DNA of 64,000 nt from Chrysoporthe austroafricana. Lineage: Eukaryota > Ascomycota > Sordariomycetes > Diaporthales > Cryphonectriaceae. The position numbers and the translations under genes were made by a program. Where the stretch lies: positions 2,852,001 through 2,916,000 of the forward strand of contig JYIP02000005.1 in assembly GCA_001051155.2 (NCBI GenBank), read 5' to 3'. Below, piece by piece: positions 56,546 through 64,000 of this stretch. The notes below the pieces were generated by a model. It searched no databases and was not told where the DNA came from. It saw only the letters and a program-made list of their open reading frames with translations. Positions within the stretch are counted from its first letter, which is position 1. Every line of letters starts with the position of its first letter.

Positions 56546-57278
56546 TGGAAGAGTGTTCTGGGTCAAGAGAGGCAGGGCCGATGGTGCAGAGAATGGAGCT
56601 TAGGGAAGAGTAGCATGTGAAGATCGAGACAAGACAGGCTGTCCACGGCGTATTTCCACTCACATGTTTCTATAGCAATGGAAGCAAGGGATCACAGCAT
56701 TTCCAAGGGAGACAGTCCGGGTGAACGAATGTCAGGTGTCACAAGCATTTCGAGTGTGACCCGGAAGCTAGAAAGTAAAGAATGTGGAGGACGTGTCAGA
56801 ATGGCCAGAATGGCCAAGGAATGAAGAGAGTCTTAAGGGACCGTAGGGAGGGAATTACGTACTTCGCAACCCGAGCGATGAGCCCCACGCCCTAAATTTA
56901 GCGAGCTGTCAGCCCTACCCATGCCAAACCGCGGCCCGTTCCCATGCCTCTGGGATGTGTGGGGTCAGAGGGCTGATCCCTGCTAATACCCAACTCGCCC
57001 GGATATAAGTACCTGGGATCTATACCGCAACATCGAGGTGCGACTGGAGTACTCAGCATGTCGAAACGTCCTGACGCTCCAAGGGCCCGCTACTATGCAA
57101 TGTGCCCCCAAAAAGAACGAAGACGAAGAATCGGGACACCCATCAAGAACAGTCGAGGCACGATTCATACCGTCCTGTCGCTTGTCAAGAGTACTAGCAG
57201 ATTCGCATGGCCTACGACGACACGAAGGTTACGCAGGAAGCGAAGAACTGGGAATCGCAGATCGATTATACGTGTAAT
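56546..57278. other. Intergenic, no gene seen
   Basis: Upstream region of the transporter and 3' region of the Ulp1-like gene. Only short ORFs. No recognised site. Confidence 0.55.
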
Positions 57279-59865
57279 TTACTCCTCGGAAGCATATCTG
57301 AAGGTTCCATTACCCTCCATGACGGCCTCATTGATTTGTTCACGCCACTCGGAGAGCTCTTGCATGGCTTTGCAAACGCAATCATGAGCACCATGCAGCA
57401 TTTCAAGACGCTTATTCAAAAGTTGAATAGAGGCTGTGGCCTGTCTCAACTCAGTGCCCTCAAAGATGAGTAGTTGGTACTCTTGATCCCCGCCATGGGC
57501 TCTTTTGGAGAGAGCTCCGACCTTGCTGATGATGTTCTCACGCTTGGTTTCCCTGGCCAGCACATTGTGGTCGAGCAGGACCTTGGATGAGGCATTGCCT
57601 TGGTCGATGTGCTCAAGAAGGTTGTGAAAGATGCGGTATGCTTGGTGGACGTTCTCAATGAGACTCTGCGAGTTGGCAGCTCTGTGCTTGATCCGGTCCT
57701 CAATGTTCCTAACGGTGTGACCAAGATGCTGGATCTCAGAATGACTTCTTCCGTATGGAGGAGTGCACCCAGACTCTCGGCCTTGGCGAACCATCTTTTC
57801 TACCGTCTCCGCTGTGTAATGTTTGAAACGAAGTTGGATAGACGAATCTCTTGGCAAGAAAGAACTGAGTATGATGTGCCGCCAGAACATCCAGTCAGCT
57901 TTCTCAGGTAGTGATGGAGGCAATTGAAGACTGCCCACCACACACATGGCTGCTAGGCAGATGGATGGACCAGTATTGCTTTCTACGAGCTGGTCGGGAC
58001 AGTCGCAATGCTGGTGATGCCATGCGTCAGGATCTGGATCATAATCTGGAAGCATGAGTCCCAGCAACTGGGCCACTCGAGTGGTAGGCTTGTATTGGTT
58101 GCCCTTTCCATCCTCATTGTTGCTCCATCCAGCCGAGTCGTAGTACTGTATACATCCGTACTCGTCGTCCTCGCCCACGCCGCTGAGTGGCTTGAGCTGT
58201 ATAACGACTAGAAGACGATGGCCATCAGCCAGTTTCAAGGGAACCAAGAGCGTGCCCTTCTTCTGATCCTGCTCAAAGACATCCTGCTGAGAACCTTGCT
58301 GCGGCAACACCTGATCTTCGTAAGATTTCAGTCCATCCACGATGACAAATCTTTCTGGCCGTATAGCCTCAATCTGCTTCAATATGGAGAGAATGGTCTC
58401 GTCGTCCCAGTCTTGAGCTTGCTCGAGGAGATCACCTCGAGACTCAGTTGTGTCCATACGCTTAGAGTGAGCATTATTGAACGAAGTAATCTCGCTGGAA
58501 CTCTCTTCGATGGCTCGTTTCTTCGGCCCAGAGCTGGAATTGCGGGCGTGAGAGAAGATGCTGGCATCGCGCGTCTCCTCTTTCATCAACCATCGCGGTA
58601 TTGCTGGGGGTACGTTCGCATGAATAACAGAGGACCATTCGGACTTGATGCCTTCCGTGAAGTCTGCGAAATGTTCTGATGCCAGGCGACCTGCCGAGGA
58701 CGGATCTCGCTTCATTCCCAAACTAGCACTCGATGCTGCATTCGAAACATTGACGCGGCTACCATTTCTGAGAGTAACGGTGCTTTTAGTGGCCTTCTCC
58801 TCAACATCTCCGGTGCTCTCAATCGAGGGAAGAGCGATATCTCGACGCTGCGCTTCCTGAAGACGAGGATGTCCACGTAACCCAGGCAAATATATCTCTT
58901 CCTTCTTGATTTGTCCCTTACAGGGGTCGGTGGCAAAATGTGCCTGTGGAACAATTGTGGTAACGTTCTGACCCTGTCTCGGTCCTTGCATGCCTCTGGC
59001 ATGTATGCAGTCCTTCTCTCCTGCATAAGAAATCGCTTTCGTCTCCGGACTTTTTGACCTCAAAGAATATTTCTTTTGATATTGCCTCTTAAATTCGGGA
59101 TTCGCGGGTGCCAGCTCAGACAGCTCAGGGGCTGCGAAGAGGATCGCGGTGGCCTCCCCGCTTGGAATGGATGTAGTGTCAATCGAAACACCTCTTTTGG
59201 ATGCTGTGTACTTCAGCATGCGCTTGTAGCCTTCAGTAAGCCCCCAATTTCCACGTGCGTCAATTTCAAAAATTTGCCTTCGCTTCCGGAGTACTTTCAG
59301 CCGATGCTCAGAGAACAGTGCCGGTCCAAAGAACAGGATCAAATGCCAGATGGAGGTGTTCTAGCATGATCTACGTTAGTCATACTCTTGCGCGTGAAGT
59401 CCATATTCTTGATAGAAAGCTAGGCTACCACAGTTCGGAAGGATAGCAGTCTCTACGTACCGACTTTGTAGCAAAGTATTTTAGCAAGGACAGATGGTTG
59501 AAAGCCGCAAGTTGACTGGCGAACTCGATACGAAAGATTCGTTCCAAGAACCCCTCATCAATGTTCTCAACTGCCCAAAATTGGAATGCCTCCAAGGGTA
59601 CGAAAGATTCGGAGTGCGGATGTATGGTCGCTGTGAATTTGTTGCTGAACGATTGTCGAAGACCCTTCCATGCCGCTTGAACAGCAGCGTCTGTCACTCC
59701 TGGGTCCTGCAAAGTAGTACGGAAGGTCTCAAGGTTCTTGTTCCATTCCTTATCTGTGAGCTGATGTAGAACAATGTGCTCCTTTTGTTTCCCAAGTTTT
59801 GAGGTAATTGCCCTACTAGAAGGCATCCTTAGTGGTCCTCTGACAGCCAGGCCCGGCGGCGTCAT
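57279..59865 (-). CDS. Ulp1/C48-like protein with a substituted catalytic cysteine (putative pseudo-protease)
   Basis: Two exons, 59865-59461 and 59360-57279, give 828 residues. The intron has GTACGT, ACTAAC and CTAG signals. I know no named ortholog. An N-terminal helical domain (about 30-185; WKGLRQSFSNKFTA, then LSLLKYFATKS) and a charged linker precede a Ulp1-like fold at about 460-640. There, GHRLLVVIQLK (His516), CIQYYDSA (Asp543) and DCPDQLVESNTG (Gln592) align by eye with HWALGIIDL, YVDS and DCPQQ...DCG of Ulp1. The nucleophile position is Thr598 (ACT, bases 57974-57972) instead of Cys; a Cys five residues on (SICLAAM) aligns with a non-catalytic Cys of Ulp1. SUMO-protease activity is therefore doubtful. 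Residues about 680-828 look coiled-coil. Ulp1-like proteins are expanded in some ascomycetes and also occur in transposons; no transposase or terminal repeats are seen here. Confidence 0.72.
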
Positions 59866-62800
59866 GCTGTGATACTTGATAGGTCTTAACCCTAGAAATT
59901 GTTATCAATTAAGTGTTGCGAAGCGTTGCGAAAGTGAATCTCTAAAGACTCGATGTCGAAGACAGCTTGTATGCTCGAGGAAGACTCGGATGATCTCCGT
60001 TGATATCGTACTGAGAAGAGGGACCGCTGAGATGAACGATTGCCGAGAAACGTGAGCGGCTTGAAGTGATCTGAAGATGTCAACAAGACCTTGTTTCGTC
60101 CTGAGTTGGAGGTAGATGACCATGCGTCTTTCTCATGCGGTGATCACTGGGCTCAAGAAATTAGATAACAAGGCAGGAGGCGATAATAGTGACAACAAGC
60201 AAAGCTGGCCGCTCACATCGAAAAGAGAAGTTGTGGGGTTGGAGAGAATTGACAAATTCGGAAGGAAGTAGATAACTTACGGAGGTTGATGGCTGGGCTA
60301 AAGCAAGAATTCGGTCTCTCAAGTTCCGCAAAATGAGTCTGTAATGTCGACAAGACGTTAGATGGTGAGCCGATTAATCGTAAAGGTGCTGCGCAAGTGT
60401 GCAAGGAGGACGGATCCGTGCAATGGAGGAGACGATGAGAAGCTCTGAGGTCTGACTCAGTCGGATTTTGTTGGTTATCAAATGCCGATATCTTGGGCAC
60501 GAGGTGCAAAGAGGGGGTATAGACAATAAGTCGAAGCTGGAAGAGACTATACCAAGATGTCAGTCAGGTATCTGGAACATACTCAAGAAATCCCATGGGC
60601 GGGTGGGAGTAAATATCACCTTGCTTAGCTCTTGAATGCTATGCAATAACAAGAGGAAAGGGTAAGGATCAAGCATGTACCCCACACACGTCGAAGGATA
60701 CTTCTGGAGAAAATGTCAGCCGGATTACTAAGATATTAGAGGCAATACATGTAGCAAAATGCGACCAAGAATTTTGTTTGTTGGGGCTCAGGGGTTTGAG
60801 AACAAGTCTCATAGGAAAGAAACTGCTGCTCCGGCAGGATGGTAGCACCGCATGACACATGTAGGAAGGACACGAGGTGCAAACCTCGGCTTAGGCGAGA
60901 CGTTAGGTCGGCATCAGAAGCTGAGCGACGCTAATCTCAAGGATTTGAATCGCTCAGACTGGTAGCTGAGCAAAGGAAGGTTGCTGGGCAAGAGCAAGAA
61001 CGTGGGGCCCCAAAGTTCCGTGTACCCTAAAAGAGGGAAGGGGTATTGGAGACGTGGGCGGGCGATAGAAATATATCTGTAATGTGCTTGATATGCTGTG
61101 TACGAGATGCTTTGCCGTGCTCTCCATTTAGGATTTCTCAGGCTATCTTGTATTTCCCGGTGTTGGTATCGGAGCCAGTAAAGTAGAGAGTGATGGTCAA
61201 AGTTGAAGAGTAGTTCTTGGGGATCTAAGGAACGGTAAAGGAAGGATGGGAGTGAGTACAGTTTGGGGTTGACTGTAAAAGTACTACGTAGGTGCTATGT
61301 TCAGTAGTAGAAGGGCGTCGGTCTAAAGATGCCAGGAAAGGGATGGAACAAGCTGGGAAGGAAAAATACTAGTAGGAGCCAAGGGAAGGGGGTGGATTTG
61401 ACGTGGTAGATCGAATAGCTGTCAGTGGGCTGCATAAGCTAGACTACGAGGCGCTCATTGAAGGATGCCGTGTTATGGAAACTGAAGCTAGGAATAAGCG
61501 CATGAGTACAGACTGTAATGATAGGCGGGATCCTCTCTTGGATTTACTCCAAGTGTTTCCTTCCAATCCTTCCTCCATGCAGATTCACTACAGCACCCGA
61601 TGTTCTCATCCTAGCCGGTCTTCAACGCAGGCTGTTTCATGATAAGGGTGAGGTAATCCGTATAGATCTCACCAAAGAAGTCCATACAGAGGAGGGCTAT
61701 TTGGACCAAAAGTACAGTTGTCGTGTATCTTTCGCTAGAACAAATTGAGAGGGAGACAAGAATCTCTGAAGACATGACACAGCTTACTTCTGATCCTGAC
61801 AAGGGAACCCTCTCGAGCAAGGATGGACACACAAGAACGAGTCTAAATTTAAGACCTTAGTCTAACTTCGTATTCGAACGACGGAAGTCCAATACACGTC
61901 CGCCCTTGCTGGAGAGAGAGCAGGCTCATACGGCCAGGGTGGGTCGGCGACCTGAACACGCGAGCCACATTATTGAAGGCAGAGCTTCACGCCGATAGGA
62001 AACTTGTGTAGATGAAAGGCTTGTTTGGAAAGGCCGGGGAGGATGCTTTCTAGGGAAGAGCGCATATTTTCTGACAAGAACTGAGTGCAAGCCTGGAGGA
62101 TTGAAGATGAGTCCGATGCTGATACCGTGGAAGGAAACGGCTTAGACCCGGATCCGGATTATCTCCATTGCAGAACTCTAAGATTGTGTCAAATCCAATA
62201 CAATCTAACGAATTCGGAATATTCCATTACTCATAGTGAATGCTTTGCAGCGGCCGGGATCTCCAGAAGTTCTCATTATTGCTGTTGCATGCTGGTGAGC
62301 GTAACCTACAACAGGCAAGAAGATGTACGAGAGGAGTCTAAGTCGAACTGAAGTTGAATTGATTACCTAATGCAGTGGATGTGAGTGGTACCTGACTAAG
62401 TCGGATACTGACTAGCGGTCCCGCCAAGCTAGGGTGCCCGGCCGGAAGCTCCGACAAAGGAGCTTTCGTCATTCAAGAAGAAATCATGAAGCAGATTCAA
62501 ACAGTCATATTCCCGCTTCTAAGACAGAGTAAGAGTGTAGGAATCAGGACGCCAACCCTCTGAAAGCTTCTCTCAATTAATTGAAGGGACCTACCTACTT
62601 GAAGATAGATCAGCCCAGGTAAGAGCAAGGATCTCCTTATGCTGTGAAAGAGTCCCATACTTCCCATTACCCCACGTCGCACCGCTGCTGCCTCACCATC
62701 CAGTGTTGCTCGAGGCCTTTCCCAAATTGACTCATTGGTTCTTCACAACACTCTCTCTAGAACCGACCATTGCGTGTAATTCCCGGCTAATCAAGATTTC

Positions 62801-62871
62801 GCAAGTGCTCCCTAGCTCTCTCGGTACCCTCACTTCTTTGGATTGTCCACCTCTTCAACGTTCTACAAGCC
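59866..62871. other. 3-kb divergent upstream region between the Ulp1-like gene and HIS1
   Basis: No complete gene. Minus-strand frames at 59892-60123 and 60213-60509, with GTAAGT at about 60282-60287 and acceptor-like CTAG at 59893, may be 5' UTR or extra upstream exons of the Ulp1-like gene, but no in-frame join to its ATG could be built. The right end is the HIS1 promoter with the TGACTCA box at 62728. Confidence 0.45.
62728..62734. promoter_or_regulatory. Gcn4/Cpc1 (general amino-acid control) binding site
   Basis: A perfect TGACTCA lies 138 bp upstream of the HIS1 start codon, the consensus for the bZIP factor Gcn4 in yeast and CPC1/CpcA in filamentous fungi. Histidine genes are classic targets. 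The match and position are seen; binding is inferred. Confidence 0.7.
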
Positions 62872-64000
62872 ATGGATCTGGTGAACCAGTGAGTTGTCCC
62901 CCGCCCCCAGACCACGAACCCGTCGACGAAGCCAGCAGCCTGCCAGCTACGCTTTTGATGGGCCCAGGACGCGGAGGATCAGCTGACATCCGTGTCAAGC
63001 CTAGAAGGCCGGCTGCTCTTCGCCGTGCCCAAGAGTAAGCCTCCGCTCCGAGCTTTGCGCCGTTACACCTGAGTCCGGACCACTGACCCGTCCCCAGAGG
63101 GCCGCCTGCAACAAGCCACACTCAACCTCCTCGAGGGCGCCGACATACAATTCCGCCGTGAGAACCGTCTCGATATTGCGCTCGTCAAGAACCTCCCAAT
63201 CGCGCTGGTCTTCCTTCCCGCTGCCGACATCCCGACTTTTGTAGGTGAGGGGCAGGTCGACCTAGGTATCACCGGCTACGACCAGGTCCAGGAGTACGAG
63301 GCAGGAGTCAGGAGTAGCGCCCGGGCGCGGCGGATGTCCGGTGATGTCACTCCTGCGGACGGAAAGCCGAGGGGATGCGAAACGGTCATGGACCTGGGCT
63401 TTGGGGCCTGCAAGCTCCAGGTCCAGGTCCCGGTAAAGGGCACATACACGAAGGGGCAGGACTTGATAGGGAAGAACGTTGGCACCAGCTTTGTCCACCT
63501 GGCTGAGGAGTACTTTTCCAGGCTGGAGTTGGAGCAGGATGGTGCCAAGGCGGACGCAGAGGGCTGGACTCCAGACCGGAAGCTGAGGACCAAGATTATT
63601 GAGCTGAGCGGTAGTGTGGAGGCGGCATGCGCCTTGGGTGTCGCGGATGGTATTGTTGATCTTGTTGGTAAGTGGACCCTCTCTTTCAGCCCCCATGAGT
63701 CTATGGGTCTTGTAGTGATGTCGTTGTACTGACTAGACTTGTACAGAATCTGGCGAAACCATGAAGGCTGCAGGTCTGGAGGCGATAGATACCGTGGTGG
63801 AGTCCTCCTCGATCCTGATCAAGTCTAAAGCCCCAACTCACCCGGAGATGGTCGAACTCATCGCCTCCCGCATCCGTGGAGTCATCACGGCCCAGAGATA
63901 TGTCCTCTGCCAGTACAACGTGCCAAGAAGCCATCTCAGAGAGGCAACCGCCATTACACCTGGCAAGCGAGCGCCGACAGTGACGCAACTCGACGAAGAA
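62872..64000 (+). CDS. HIS1: ATP phosphoribosyltransferase (histidine biosynthesis, step 1), 3' end beyond the window
   Basis: Exons 62872-62888, 63000-63034, 63098-63667 and 63747 to beyond 64000; introns of 111, 63 and 79 nt. The first two coding exons are only 17 and 35 nt but join to MDLVNHLEGRLLFAVPKKGR, the standard fungal N-terminus, which fixes the CAAG acceptor at 62998-62999. The enzyme condenses ATP with PRPP in the committed step of histidine synthesis. The PRPP-binding periplasmic-binding-protein-like fold shows LLEGADIQFRRENRLDIALV, VGEGQVDLGITGYDQVQE and KIIELSGSVEAACALGVADG (the phosphate-binding loop), then IVDLVESGETMKAAGL. The long form is feedback-inhibited by histidine through a C-terminal ACT-like domain, which lies off the edge apart from its beginning. 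A TGACTCA box upstream suggests cross-pathway control. Confidence 0.96.

Noticed and set aside
1..64000. CRISPR arrays, insertion sequences or bacterial-type operons
   Set aside because: No regularly spaced repeats, transposase-like frames or ribosome-binding sites; the gene structures are fungal.

Overview
The window is eukaryotic nuclear DNA from a filamentous ascomycete, most likely a Sordariomycete. The evidence is short GT-AG introns (about 50-190 nt, several with CTRAY-type branch sites), monocistronic genes on both strands, CT-rich leaders and roughly balanced to GC-rich composition. Protein families point the same way: PMT4 O-mannosyltransferase, MEX67, MPH1, a NUC-1/PHO4-type bHLH factor, the inner nuclear membrane protein SRC1/HEH1 and long-form HIS1. 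I see no rRNA, CRISPR array, convincing tRNA or intact transposon. The class assignment is inference from protein resemblance.

Layout, left to right. A large unrecognised gene leaves the left edge on the minus strand; its first intron holds a homopolymer stretch with one N, probably an assembly scar. Next come a SHE3-like coiled-coil protein (minus), about 4 kb without an intact gene (one possible gene relic), a small two-helix membrane protein (plus), a mitochondrial RidA/MMF1 gene with a 14-nt microexon (minus) and PMT4 (plus). Two short cysteine-rich genes are divergently transcribed near 17 kb. After a 4-kb GC-rich spacer lies a C2H2 zinc-finger regulator (plus) with two stop-free introns. 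A Kelch-type single-pass membrane protein (minus) is followed by a divergent MEX67 (minus) / MPH1 (plus) pair sharing a 747-bp promoter region.

The right third holds nuc-1 (plus), an Hsp20 protein with a very long Gly/His-rich N-terminal region (plus), SRC1 (plus) converging on a GPH-type sugar transporter (minus), an unusual Ulp1/C48-like protein (minus) and the start of HIS1 (plus), which has a perfect Gcn4/Cpc1 box upstream. These are mostly unrelated housekeeping and regulatory genes in ordinary chromosomal order. I see no biosynthetic cluster and no defence island.

The observation most worth following is the 828-residue Ulp1-like protein at 57279-59865. Its His, Asp and Gln catalytic-site positions are recognisable, but the nucleophile Cys position reads Thr, so it may be a pseudo-protease. 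Other points of interest are splicing oddities (microexon, stop-free introns, tandem acceptor, weak donor), repeat-built protein segments and a diverged tandem duplication at 43.8-44.05 kb.
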